A stretch of DNA of 41,193 nucleotides from Pseudomonadota bacterium (GCA_023389175.1 JAEWEW010000131.1:1-41193), one strand, 5' to 3'; shown: positions 24,298 through 32,053, numbered from the stretch's first letter. Numbers and translations are program-made. Notes: a model not told the origin generated them from the letters alone.

Positions 24298-25335
24298 CTA
24301 GTTCGCCTGGATATTGATCTTGCGGATGACCGGTGCCCAGGTATCGTACTGCTTGCGCAGGTAGGCGGCGAAAGCGTCCGGCGTCATCCCGCGGGCTTCG
24401 GCACCGAGCTGGTCGAAGCGACCGATCACCTCGCGGTCGGCAAGCACCCGGGCGAGCTCGGCCTGGAGCCGGTCGATCACCGGCTGCGGCGTGCCCTTCG
24501 GCGCGACGATCCCGGTGAAGGTCTCCGCGGTGAAGTCGGCCACGCCGAGCTCGATCAGGGTGGGCACCTCCGGAAGCGCCGCGACGCGCTTCTGCGTCGT
24601 CACCGCGAGGGCCCGCAGGCGGCCGTCCTTGATATAGGGCAGCGACACCGAAACCTGGTCGAAGTTGAACTGCACCTGTCCGGCCAGGAGGTCCTGCGTG
24701 GCCGGCGCGTTGCCCTTGTAGTGCACCGTCTCCCAGCGCACGCCGGTGCGCGCCTGCAGCAGCTCGCTGACCAGGTGGTTGGTCGTGCCGGCCCCGGGCG
24801 ACGCCATGGTCACCTTGTCGGGCTGCTTGCCCACGAGGTCGAGAAGCTGCCGGAAGGTGCGCACCGGCACCTTCGAGTTCACCTGCAGCACGAGCGGCGT
24901 GAACGAGACCGAGCTCACCGGCATGAAGTCCCGGTCCCACTGGTAGGTGGACTTGCCGAAGGTGATCGGCGAGTAGAGCAGCGGCCCGTTCGCCGTGAAG
25001 AAGAAGGTGTAGCCGTCCGGCGCACTGCGGGCGACGTGCTCGGCGGCGATCATGCCGCCTGCCCCGGCACGGTTCTCGACGATCACCGTCTGGCCGAGCG
25101 CCTTTTCGAGCCCGGGCGCGACGATCCTCGCGGCGACGTCCACGTTGCCGCCCGGCGGATACGGCACCACCAGCCGGATCGGCTTGGCGGGCCATGCCTG
25201 CGCGAGCGCCGCCACCGGCGCCGCGCCGAACGCGACGGCCGCGAGCACGCCTGCGCTGCCGGCGAGAAGGGAGGCGCGACGCAGACGCCCCGCGGGCGGC
25301 TTCATGGCGAGCGGCTTCATGGCATGCGGCTTCAT
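24298..25335 (-). CDS. Bug-family (TctC-like) periplasmic solute-binding receptor
   Basis: This 345-aa receptor of the tripartite tricarboxylate transporter group is abundant in Bordetella-type betaproteobacteria. After a signal peptide (LRRASLLAGSAGVLAAVAFGAA, cleavage near ALAQA) the mature protein begins WPAKPIRLVVPYPPGGNVD, the Bug signature. VIVENRAGAGGMIAAEHVA and the late IDRLQAELARVLAD are also typical. No TctA/TctB permease is in the window, so it is an orphan receptor. Start: GGAGGAAGAC before the first of three ATGs that lie in a 15-bp triplicate repeat; the open frame upstream to 25491 is discarded. It is the first gene of the leftward catabolic operon. Confidence 0.9.
   Translation of the reverse strand: MKPHAMKPLAMKPPAGRLRRASLLAGSAGVLAAVAFGAAPVAALAQAWPAKPIRLVVPYPPGGNVDVAARIVAPGLEKALGQTVIVENRAGAGGMIAAEHVARSAPDGYTFFFTANGPLLYSPITFGKSTYQWDRDFMPVSSVSFTPLVLQVNSKVPVRTFRQLLDLVGKQPDKVTMASPGAGTTNHLVSELLQARTGVRWETVHYKGNAPATQDLLAGQVQFNFDQVSVSLPYIKDGRLRALAVTTQKRVAALPEVPTLIELGVADFTAETFTGIVAPKGTPQPVIDRLQAELARVLADREVIGRFDQLGAEARGMTPDAFAAYLRKQYDTWAPVIRKINIQAN
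25291..25335 (-). repeat. Three 15-bp tandem repeats spanning the Bug-receptor start
   Basis: Three near-identical 15-mers of the form ATGAAGCCGCnnGCC (the third ends CCCGCG) read as MKPHA-MKPLA-MKPPA. Each begins with an in-frame ATG, but only the first follows the GGAGGAAGAC ribosome site. The expansion lengthens the n-region of the signal peptide and adds positive charge. Confidence 0.85.
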
Positions 25336-25454
25336 GTCTTCCTCCGTCGTGCGTTGCAGCCGGTACGATAGGCGCCCCGGCGCCACCCGGCAACCCGACC
25401 CGCGCGACGGTTTCCACATGATGGACATTTCCGTCCCGACCGGCGGAGTACGCA

Positions 25455-25483
25455 TTGACCCTGGCCGACCCCCACCGTACGCT
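25455..25483 (+). promoter_or_regulatory. Candidate promoter for a leaderless flavin-reductase mRNA
   Basis: TTGACC (25455-25460; five of six matches to -35) is followed after 17 bp by TACGCT (25478-25483; about three of six to -10). A transcript would begin close to 25490, the A of the flavin-reductase ATG. No purine-rich ribosome site precedes that ATG, which fits a leaderless message. Confidence 0.4.
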
Positions 25484-25489
25484 ACCTCC

Positions 25490-26107
25490 ATGCTGATCGA
25501 TCCCGAGCAACTGGATCCGCAGACCGCCTACAAGCTGCTGACCGGCGTGGTGGTGCCCCGTCCGATCGCCTGGGTGACCACCGCGACCGCGACCGGCCGC
25601 GTGAACCTGGCGCCGTTCAGCGCCTTCACCTTCGTCTCGAGCAAGCCGCCGATGCTCGGCATCAACGTCGGCCGCAAGGCGGGCGTGATGAAGGACACCG
25701 GCGCGAACATCCTTCGTACCGGCGAGTACGTGATCCATGTTCCGGACACCACCCTGCTGGAGGCCGTGCACCAGTCGTCGGTCGAGCATCCGGCCGAGGT
25801 GAGCGAGGTGGAGGTGCTCGGCCTGGAGACCATCGCGAGCGACCTCGTCCACGTGCCGCGGCTTGCCGCCGCGCCGGTCGCGATGGAATGCCGCCTGCAT
25901 CGCTCGATCGCCTTCGGCGAGACCGGCTCGGAGTTCATGGTCGGCGAGGTCGTCGCCTTCCACGTACGCGACGACCTTCTCGTCGACGGCAAGATCGACA
26001 CGGCCGCGCTGCAGCCGATCTGCCGCCTCGGTGGTCCCAACTACGCCCTGCTCGGCGAGATCGTCCGGATGAAGCCGGTCGCGCAGACACCGAAGTCGGT
26101 GATCTAG
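25490..26107 (+). CDS. Flavin reductase family (FMN-binding split-barrel) protein
   Basis: This 205-aa protein has the DIM6/NTAB flavin reductase fold. It shows YKLLTGVVVPRPIAWVTTA, then NLAPFSAFTFVSSKPPMLGINVGRK, the segment that cradles FMN, and ANILRTGEYVIHVPD. Such proteins reduce FMN for partner monooxygenases or are flavin sensors. The ATG at 25490 lacks a Shine-Dalgarno; an earlier in-frame ATG at 25420 would add 23 unlike residues. It is divergent from the Bug/RidA/LigI-like operon and sits 14 bp before the IclR gene on the same strand. No partner monooxygenase lies within the window. Confidence 0.87.
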   Translation: MLIDPEQLDPQTAYKLLTGVVVPRPIAWVTTATATGRVNLAPFSAFTFVSSKPPMLGINVGRKAGVMKDTGANILRTGEYVIHVPDTTLLEAVHQSSVEHPAEVSEVEVLGLETIASDLVHVPRLAAAPVAMECRLHRSIAFGETGSEFMVGEVVAFHVRDDLLVDGKIDTAALQPICRLGGPNYALLGEIVRMKPVAQTPKSVI

Positions 26108-26121
26108 CGCGAGTCGCTTCG

Positions 26122-26967
26122 ATGACGCAGGCATCGGCAAGACCGATCGACGGCGCGCAGAGCATCCGACGCGCGCTGGCGGTCCTGCGCCTGCTGGCCG
26201 CCGGGCAGGAGATGGGCGTGCGCCTCACCGACCTCGCCGCCACCTCCGGCCTGCGGCGTCCGACGCTGCATCGCATCCTGCGCGTGCTGGTCGAAGAGCA
26301 GGCGGTGGAGCAGGATCCGGAGACGCGCTGCTATCGGATCGGGCCGGACCTGTCGCTGCTCGGGCTCGCGCGCAAGTCGCGCTTCCCGTTGCGCAGCCTG
26401 GCGCGACCGGGACTCGAGCTGCTATGCCGGGAGATCGGCGACACCGTCTTCCTCTCGGTGCGCACCGGCCTCGATTCGATCTGCATCGACCGCGTGGTCG
26501 GCGCCTGGCCGCTGCAGGTGCTGGCGCTCGAGATCGGCGCGCGGCGGCCGCTCGGCGTCGGCGTCTCCGGGGTGGCCATGCTCTCGGCGTTGCCGCCGGC
26601 CGAAGCGCTGCGGATCGTCGAGGCCAACACGGTGCGGCTCGACCGGTACGGCCTGGATGTTGGCGCCCTGACCGACTCGGTTCGCCTTGCTCGGGAGCGC
26701 GGCTACGTCTTCGCGCCCAACGGCATCGTGCGCGGCACCCGGGCAGTGGCGGCGGCGGTGCTGGACGGCGCGGGCCGACCGGTCGCGGCCATCAGCGTCG
26801 CCGGCATGGCCAACCGGCTGACGGCGGCGCGCCTGCCTGCGATCGTCACGGCGTTGCGGCGGCAGACCGTCCTGATCGCCAATGCGCTGGCAGATCGCGG
26901 CGCCGGGCGCGGCATGCGCATGGCCGATCCGGCGCCGAGCGACGAGGCGGTGCACCCCTGGGATTGA
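26122..26967 (+). CDS. IclR-family transcriptional regulator
   Basis: This 281-aa protein has an N-terminal winged helix-turn-helix (AQSIRRALAVLRLLAAG, then RLTDLAATSGLRRPTLHRILRVL). A GAF-like effector domain of the IclR type follows, including GDTVFLSVRTGLDSICIDRV, GARRPLGVGVSGVAML and ARERGYVFAPNGIVRGTRAVAAAV. IclR regulators commonly control aromatic and organic-acid catabolism. The nearest candidates are the flavin reductase just upstream and the divergent leftward operon. The ATG has only a weak purine stretch before it, so it may rely on coupling with the upstream gene 14 bp away. Confidence 0.92.
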   Translation: MTQASARPIDGAQSIRRALAVLRLLAAGQEMGVRLTDLAATSGLRRPTLHRILRVLVEEQAVEQDPETRCYRIGPDLSLLGLARKSRFPLRSLARPGLELLCREIGDTVFLSVRTGLDSICIDRVVGAWPLQVLALEIGARRPLGVGVSGVAMLSALPPAEALRIVEANTVRLDRYGLDVGALTDSVRLARERGYVFAPNGIVRGTRAVAAAVLDGAGRPVAAISVAGMANRLTAARLPAIVTALRRQTVLIANALADRGAGRGMRMADPAPSDEAVHPWD

Positions 26968-26976
26968 ATCCGGTCC

Positions 26977-27675
26977 TCAGCCGGTGACGGGCGCCATGTG
27001 CGCCCGCCGGATGGCGTCATGGGCCGTTGCCGAGACGATGTAGTCGATGAACGAGCGGGCCGCATCGGCCGCCTGCGCCCGGCTGGACACCGCGATCGCG
27101 AAGGTGGTTGCGATCTCCGCGTCCGGCGGCAGGACGCCGACCACCTCGATGCCCTGGTATCCCGCAAGCTCGCTCAGCTGCTGGATGCCGAGCCGGGCGG
27201 CACCGTCGGCGACGATGCTCGCGACCGGCACGCCGGGCCGGGCCTGCACGAGGCGGGGCCGCAGCTGTGCCAGCATGCCCGCCGCGTCGAGCAGAGCCAG
27301 CAGCGCATCACCGCTCGGCCCGGTGGAGTAGGCGATCGAACCGGCGTCCCGCAGCGACGCGAGCAACGCGTCGCGGGTGGCGATCGGGGGATGCGCTGCA
27401 CCGCTCCTGACCGCAAGGGCGGCCCGGGACACCGCGAAGGGGCGCACGGTTTCGGCGCGCACATGGCCCTGCGCCGCCAGTCTCGCCACCGCGCCGGACG
27501 CGAGCACCACCAGGTCGACCGGTTCCCCCGTCGCGACTCGGCGGGCGGCATCGACCCCGCCCAGGGACTCGAAGGCGATCGGCACGCCGCCCCGGTCCTG
27601 GTGCTCGCGGGCGAGCTGCGCAAGCAGGCGCTTGGTCGCCATGGACGAGATGCCGGACACGGGCTGAGGGCTCAT
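26977..27675 (-). CDS. ModA-like substrate-binding domain protein without a signal peptide
   Basis: This 232-aa protein resembles the molybdate-binding (ModA/PBP II) group. It has SGISSMATKRLLAQL in place of the exported start, FESLGGVDAARRVATGEPVDLVVLASG, and a late PDAEIATTFAIAVSSRAQAADAARSFIDYIVS. No signal sequence precedes the fold and no ABC permease or ATPase is adjacent. It may be a cytoplasmic binding or sensing protein, or a secreted protein with an unrecognised start. It is downstream of the AlkB-type gene on the same strand (45 bp gap) and convergent with the IclR gene (9 bp). Confidence 0.77.
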   Translation of the reverse strand: MSPQPVSGISSMATKRLLAQLAREHQDRGGVPIAFESLGGVDAARRVATGEPVDLVVLASGAVARLAAQGHVRAETVRPFAVSRAALAVRSGAAHPPIATRDALLASLRDAGSIAYSTGPSGDALLALLDAAGMLAQLRPRLVQARPGVPVASIVADGAARLGIQQLSELAGYQGIEVVGVLPPDAEIATTFAIAVSSRAQAADAARSFIDYIVSATAHDAIRRAHMAPVTG

Positions 27676-27720
27676 GCGATCGATGCCGTGGAGCGGGGTG
27701 CGAGGCGCAGCGGCGGCGGC

Positions 27721-28485
27721 TCAGCCGGACGCCGACGCTTCGGCGAGGATTCGCCGGAACGTCAGGTTGAAACGGGACTCCGTCACCTTGAGTCGCTTGG
27801 GGACGGAGTGCTCCCAGTGGTGCTGCAGCGCGCCGCGCATCAGCAGGAGGGTGCCGTGCCCGAGGGGCAGAACCAGCCTTGTCGACCGGTCGTCCTTTCG
27901 CCGCAGGATGAAATCGCGGGTTGCCCCGAAGTTCACCGATGCGATGGTCGGGTTGCGCCCCAGCTCCGCCTCGTCGTCTGCATGCCAGCCCAGGTGGTCG
28001 CTCCCGTCGCGATACCAGTTCAGCAGCACGCTGTTGAACTCGACGTCCGCGACCGCCTCGACCCTGCGCTTCAGGTCCAGCAGCCGGTCGTTCCATGGGT
28101 TCGGCGTCGAGGTGATTCCCGAATAGGTGTAGGTCCTGCCGCGGTCGCCGTACCAGGCCGTCAGCCTTGGCAGCGGCATCCGCTTCCCGTAGAGCCGGAT
28201 GTGGTCCTGCTTCCAGCGGATGTTCCGAAAGGCGATCCGGGCGAGGGCGTCGGAATCGAGGTCACGCCAACGGACTGTCCGCCAGTCGACCCGGTCGCTC
28301 TCCTGGAAGTGCTCGACGCATCCGTCGGAGGTTGTGCGATCCACGAAGTCCACCGCGTAGATCAACTCGCCGTCGGGGACGATGATGGCATAGCCACCCA
28401 CCGCTTCCTGCCAGTGGATCTCGTAGCCGGCCCTGCCTGGCAGCAGCAGCGGTGGGGGCCGGCCGAACAAGTCAGATGCTGTCAT
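27721..28485 (-). CDS. AlkB-type 2-oxoglutarate/Fe(II) dioxygenase
   Basis: This 254-aa dioxygenase has the complete AlkB active site: His and Asp in LGWHADDE, the distal His in HHWEHSVPK, and the 2-oxoglutarate-binding Arg pair in SRFNLTFRR. The substrate lid region is PLPRLTAWYGDRGRTYTYSG. Such enzymes oxidatively remove alkyl groups from DNA or RNA bases. The ~95 residues before the lid (GYAIIVPDGELIYAVDF, and an acidic Asp/Glu-rich part) are longer than in the shortest bacterial AlkB-like proteins. GAGGTG precedes the ATG at 28485. The start lies inside the end of the methyltransferase-like gene (14-bp overlap), so the two are coupled. GC content is lower than in the flanks toward its 5' end. 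Confidence 0.9.
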   Translation of the reverse strand: MTASDLFGRPPPLLLPGRAGYEIHWQEAVGGYAIIVPDGELIYAVDFVDRTTSDGCVEHFQESDRVDWRTVRWRDLDSDALARIAFRNIRWKQDHIRLYGKRMPLPRLTAWYGDRGRTYTYSGITSTPNPWNDRLLDLKRRVEAVADVEFNSVLLNWYRDGSDHLGWHADDEAELGRNPTIASVNFGATRDFILRRKDDRSTRLVLPLGHGTLLLMRGALQHHWEHSVPKRLKVTESRFNLTFRRILAEASASG

Positions 28486-29245
28486 GCAGCACCTCGGCAA
28501 CCAGTTCCCAGGAGATCGCCGGCTTGCCGTCGCTCAGAAAGAACCATGCACAATCCGATCTCAGCCTCACGTCTCCATCCCAGTTGTTCGGCTCAGTCAG
28601 CGCCTTCGCCAAGTCTTCGATTCGACTCGAACCGCCGTTATGGTAGCGATGGTGGCTTACTGCCAGTACATGATGCAGGCCGCGCGTCCGAAGCATTTTT
28701 CCGAACAAGCTGTAGGTGTCGAAGCCTTCGATGTCCAGAACGTTGGAGAAGAGATGGATCGTCGTTCGCCCCTCCTGCATTTCCAGGTCCTCGGCCGTCA
28801 CACCATCCAGCATCTTGTTGATGCATCGAATCTCGCCGCCTCTGCCCAAATAGCATGAGACGATTGCCTGCGCGCGACGAAGAGCCGTGGCCGAGGGCTC
28901 GATCAGAACGACGCGATCGATCTGATCGACAAGTCCCCGGCCGAAATGATCGAAGAGAAGCACGCAAGCCAGGCCCTGCCCGCATGCGTAGTCGATCACC
29001 TGCAGTCTGCCCGGCGGGATGTCGACATGCTCGAAGAAAGCGCCCCACTGGAGCCGGGTCATCCGGCCGTACCAGTACAGGTAGGCGTCTAGCTGGGTAG
29101 GTGACTCCAGTAGTGCCCTGCCCCGGTCCAGTGTTCGCCGCACGTCTTCGTCGGCGTTGGCGAAGCTCTGACGAAGGCCTTCAAAGGAAATATTGTCTCG
29201 ATGGAGGGCGCCAGATCGAACGTCTTCGACCACCGCATCGATCAT
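28472..29245 (-). CDS. Class I SAM-dependent methyltransferase-fold protein
   Basis: This 257-aa protein has a Rossmann-type methyltransferase motif I (VIDYACGQGLACVLLFDHF, residues about 87-105) and a motif II acidic residue in RVVLIEPSATALRRA. TTIHLFSNVLDIEGFD is in the position of motif IV. Residues before 85 are helical and hold LYWYGRMTRLQWGAFF. No target-base motif (DPPY/NPPY) was seen, so a DNA-base methyltransferase of the usual kind is unlikely. Substrate unknown. It overlaps the small gene upstream (ATGA) and the dioxygenase downstream, and has more AT-rich codons than the window average. Confidence 0.72.
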   Translation of the reverse strand: MIDAVVEDVRSGALHRDNISFEGLRQSFANADEDVRRTLDRGRALLESPTQLDAYLYWYGRMTRLQWGAFFEHVDIPPGRLQVIDYACGQGLACVLLFDHFGRGLVDQIDRVVLIEPSATALRRAQAIVSCYLGRGGEIRCINKMLDGVTAEDLEMQEGRTTIHLFSNVLDIEGFDTYSLFGKMLRTRGLHHVLAVSHHRYHNGGSSRIEDLAKALTEPNNWDGDVRLRSDCAWFFLSDGKPAISWELVAEVLHDSI

Positions 29246-29535
29246 CGCCGTCCCTGACCGCCTGCCGCCCGAAGTGTCCTGGTTCTCGCCCGCACAAGAC
29301 CCTTGGGAGTTGCTGCGTGCAGTTCACTCAAGGGATCGACAACGCCATCACGCGACGCGCTGGCTGCGGCCTGCTCTTCCGGCCGAGTAGCCGTAGCTTC
29401 CTCGGTTTCGCATATCAGCTCGTAGGCCACTTCGAGATTGAACCGCTCGATACTCGACCACAGTTGAAGATCGCCCTGCTTCCAAAGATTCCGGACACTC
29501 GACCCTGCTGCTTGCTTTGGCGGCTTGAAACCCAT
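29242..29535 (-). CDS. 97-aa protein of unknown function, first gene of the AlkB cassette
   Basis: The 97 residues start MGFKPPKQAAGSSVRNLWKQG. A central part (LWSSIERFNLEVAYELICETEE) may form an amphipathic helix, and the C-terminus is Arg-rich and basic. No cysteine cluster, signal peptide or membrane segment is present. I do not recognise a family. The stop overlaps the next gene's ATG (29242-29245), which argues for a real, co-translated gene. The basic tail could contact nucleic acid or another cassette protein; this is inference. Confidence 0.6.
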   Translation of the reverse strand: MGFKPPKQAAGSSVRNLWKQGDLQLWSSIERFNLEVAYELICETEEATATRPEEQAAASASRDGVVDPLSELHAATPKGLVRARTRTLRAAGGQGRR

Positions 29536-29850
29536 GCTCGACTACCTCGCGATATTGCGACCAGAAACGCTTCTGACCGACTCTGATTGACGTGAAGCAC
29601 CGGCTTCGCTTGTAGCGGACGGCTGTGGCCTATGGCAACCATTGACCCGCTAGGCGGTCGACCTCTCAGGCCGAGCCCTCCCTGGTTCGCTTCGAGGCGA
29701 TCGGAAATCCTACCGCCGGTGTTTCCAGCAAGACACGCGGCCGTCCGCCTGAATGAATCGCCGCTTACACTTGGCGGAGCCCGGCTACTGCGAACGACCA
29801 TCCGGTTGCGCCCATGGCCGCCGGGCGGCGAACGAGGAACGTACCGGACC
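29536..29850. other. 315-bp divergent intergenic region
   Basis: This gap separates the leftward AlkB cassette from the rightward amidotransferase gene. It contains a modest AT-rich patch (GCGATATTGCGACC near 29550) that could hold the cassette promoter and TTACAC at about 29764 facing right. No convincing -35/-10 pair, LexA-type box or inverted repeat was found on either strand. Confidence 0.5.
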
Positions 29851-30720
29851 ATGTGCCGTTGGGTTGCATACACCGGAAGGCCCGAGCGGCTCGAGAACAT
29901 CGTGACGCGCCCGGCGCGGTCGCTGGTGCATCAGTCGCTGCATGCGTCGCAGTGCAAGACCGCGACCAACGGGGACGGCTTCGGAATCGGCTGGTACGGC
30001 GACCGCGAGGCGCCCGGCCTCTACCGCGAGATCTCGCCCGCCTGGTCCGACGAGAACCTGCTTTCGCTCTGCGCGCAGCTCAAGGCGCCGACCTTCTTCG
30101 CGCATGTGCGCGCCTCGACCGGCGCGAGCACCGCCCGGGTCAACTGCCATCCGTTCAGCGTCGGCCCCTGGCTGTTCATGCACAACGGGCAGATCGGCGG
30201 GTTCTCGAGCCTGCGCCGTCGCATCGAGAACATGATCCCGGACCGCTACTATCCGCACCGGCGCGGCGCGACCGACTCCGAGGCGATCTTCCTGATCGCC
30301 CTCGGCGAAGTGGACAACGAAGGTCCGACGCAGGCCACGCGCCGCGCCCTCGCGCGGATCGTCGGGGAGATGGAGGCGGCCGGCGTGACCGAGCCGCTGC
30401 GCTTCGCGGCCGCGATGACCGACGGCCGAACCCTCACCGTCTTCCGCTGGTCGAGCGACCCGCAGGCACCGTCGGTGTGGTTCCGGCGCGGCGCCGACGG
30501 ACTCGTCGTCGTGAGCGAACCGATCGATGACCAGGCCGACGGATGGCAGACGGTCGGCGCCAATCACGTGCTCGCGGCGGACTGCGGCGAGGCGGCCGGC
30601 GCGCCGGTCATCCTGCCGTTCGAGCTGCCTGCCCGCCCGCCGGCATCGCCCGGCCGCGAAGCAGCAGAGCCGGTCCGGACTGCCGGTGCCGCGGAGTGCC
30701 TCGTGGCTGCGGCCGCGTGA
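29851..30720 (+). CDS. Class II glutamine amidotransferase (YafJ/EgtC-like)
   Basis: This 289-aa Ntn-hydrolase-type amidotransferase has the N-terminal nucleophile Cys directly after Met (MCRWVAYTGRP). Further motifs are GDGFGIGWYGD, FFAHVRASTGAS with Arg and substrate-binding residues, HNGQIGGF and a late ATDSEAIFL. The family releases ammonia from glutamine or hydrolyses gamma-glutamyl amides, as EgtC does in ergothioneine synthesis. No egtB/egtD gene lies nearby. The frame is open upstream to 29632, but the Cys2 rule fixes the start at 29851. The last ~30 residues are Ala/Pro-rich. The threonine aldolase gene follows 46 bp later. Confidence 0.9.
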   Translation: MCRWVAYTGRPERLENIVTRPARSLVHQSLHASQCKTATNGDGFGIGWYGDREAPGLYREISPAWSDENLLSLCAQLKAPTFFAHVRASTGASTARVNCHPFSVGPWLFMHNGQIGGFSSLRRRIENMIPDRYYPHRRGATDSEAIFLIALGEVDNEGPTQATRRALARIVGEMEAAGVTEPLRFAAAMTDGRTLTVFRWSSDPQAPSVWFRRGADGLVVVSEPIDDQADGWQTVGANHVLAADCGEAAGAPVILPFELPARPPASPGREAAEPVRTAGAAECLVAAAA

Positions 30721-30766
30721 GGAGTGCGACACTACGGCGTAGCCACGACCTTCCGGGGAATACGCC

Positions 30767-31807
30767 ATGACACCGATCGACCTGCGCTCCGATACCGTCA
30801 CCCGACCCTCACCCGGCATGCGCCGGGCGATGGCCGATGCCGAGGTCGGCGACGTGCAGTACGGGGACGATCCGTCGGTGAACCGACTGCAGGAGCGCAT
30901 CGCCGGGATGCTGGGCAAGGAGGCTGCGCTCTGGCTGCCGAGCGGCACCCAGGCGAACCAGGTGGCGCTGCTCACCCTGACCCGTCGCGGCGACGACGTG
31001 GTGGTGGCCCGCGAAGCCCATTCGGTGTGGCACGAGACCGGCGGCTCGGGTGGCATCGCGGGAGTGCAGCTCACCGAGATCGGTGACCGCGGCGTCTTCA
31101 CCGTCGCCGAGCTGGCCCGGGCGATCAAGCCGCAGAACCACGACATCTACCCGCCGACCACGCTGGTGGAGATCGAGAACACCCACAACCGCATGGGCGG
31201 CGTGGTGTTCCCCCAGGCGGAAGTGGAGTCGATCTGCGCCTTCGCGCGGGAGCACCGGATCGCGACCTATCTCGATGGCGCCCGCCTCTGGAACGCCGCC
31301 GTGGCGGGCGGCCGCACGGTGGCCGAGCTGGCCGCGCCGTTCGATCTCGCCATGGTGTCGATGTCCAAGGGACTCGGCGCGCCCGGCGGCTCGCTGCTCG
31401 CCGGCAGCCGCGACCACATCCGCGCGGCGCTGCGCTTTCGGCGCATGCTGGGCGGCGCCATGCGGCAGGTCGGCATCTTCGCGGCCGCCGCGGAGTACGC
31501 GCTGGACCACAACCTCGAGCGGCTCGCCGAGGACCACGAGAATGCGCAGGCGCTTGCCCGCCAGCTCGCCGCTTCGCCGCGCGTTCGCATCGATGCCGGC
31601 GACATCCAGACCAACGTGGTGATCTTCGACGTCATCCCCGGCAAGCATCGCGAGGATGCCTTCGGCGTCGTGGCGGCGGCGCGGGAACGCGGCGTCCTGC
31701 TGAACGCGCTGAGCGCCTCGCGCATCCGCGCACTCACGCACCTCGACGTGTCGCGCGACGCCTGCCGCCAGGCCGGCGCCGTCCTTCTGCAGATTCTCGG
31801 GGACTGA
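30767..31807 (+). CDS. ltaE: Low-specificity L-threonine aldolase
   Basis: This 346-aa fold-type I PLP enzyme cleaves L-threonine or allo-threonine to glycine and acetaldehyde. Family marks are IDLRSDTVTRPSPGMRRAM at the start, the PLP-stacking AREAHSVWHETGG segment, LDGARLWNAAVA with the Asp binding the pyridine nitrogen, and the Schiff-base Lys in VSMSKGLGAPGGS. Full length compared with the family. It lies on the same strand as the amidotransferase gene and converges on the leftward genes at 31853. The symbol is used in the general family sense. Confidence 0.92.
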   Translation: MTPIDLRSDTVTRPSPGMRRAMADAEVGDVQYGDDPSVNRLQERIAGMLGKEAALWLPSGTQANQVALLTLTRRGDDVVVAREAHSVWHETGGSGGIAGVQLTEIGDRGVFTVAELARAIKPQNHDIYPPTTLVEIENTHNRMGGVVFPQAEVESICAFAREHRIATYLDGARLWNAAVAGGRTVAELAAPFDLAMVSMSKGLGAPGGSLLAGSRDHIRAALRFRRMLGGAMRQVGIFAAAAEYALDHNLERLAEDHENAQALARQLAASPRVRIDAGDIQTNVVIFDVIPGKHREDAFGVVAAARERGVLLNALSASRIRALTHLDVSRDACRQAGAVLLQILGD

Positions 31808-31852
31808 TCGGACGCGCCCGCAGGCGAGCGCCCGGAATCGGAGGCGGGACCG

Positions 31853-32053
31853 CTAGTCTTCCGGCGGCGCCGGCTCGAAGTCCTTCTCGCCGGCGATGTT
31901 CTCGTCATCCAGCACATCCGCCGGCCGTTCGTCCTGCGGCACCAGCCGCTGCCGGTCGAAGCCTTGCCGGGCAACCGGGTCCGGCGGTCGTTGCGCAGGC
32001 GGCCGCCGACGGGGCGGGGCGGCGTCGTGGGCGGGAGGCGGCTTGCGGGCCAT
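31853..32053 (-). CDS. Small Pro/Arg-rich protein with acidic tail, probably disordered
   Basis: This 66-aa protein starts MARKPPPAHDAAPPRRRPPA and ends DDENIAGEKDFEPAPPED. The first half is basic and proline-rich, the second half acidic, and there is no hydrophobic or cysteine signature. It is 5 bp downstream of the aldehyde dehydrogenase stop on the same strand, which supports co-transcription. Not a recognised family. It resembles the 59-aa protein at 5745 in style (Pro-rich, charged) but not in sequence. Confidence 0.5.
   Translation of the reverse strand: MARKPPPAHDAAPPRRRPPAQRPPDPVARQGFDRQRLVPQDERPADVLDDENIAGEKDFEPAPPED

Noticed and set aside
23888..26140. Long minus-strand open frame (about 750 codons) over ridA-like and Bug genes
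   Set aside because: It is a shadow of recognised genes, with no conserved motif.
28472..29245. DNA adenine or cytosine methyltransferase of a restriction-modification system
   Set aside because: No DPPY/NPPY, PCQ or endonuclease partner was found; only a generic SAM fold can be claimed.
27721..29535. Named phage-defence system
   Set aside because: Neither gene content nor neighbours match a system I can name, and no integrase, recombinase or defence gene flanks it.
29536..29850. LexA-type SOS box upstream of the AlkB cassette
   Set aside because: No CTGT-N8-ACAG pattern was found near the first gene.
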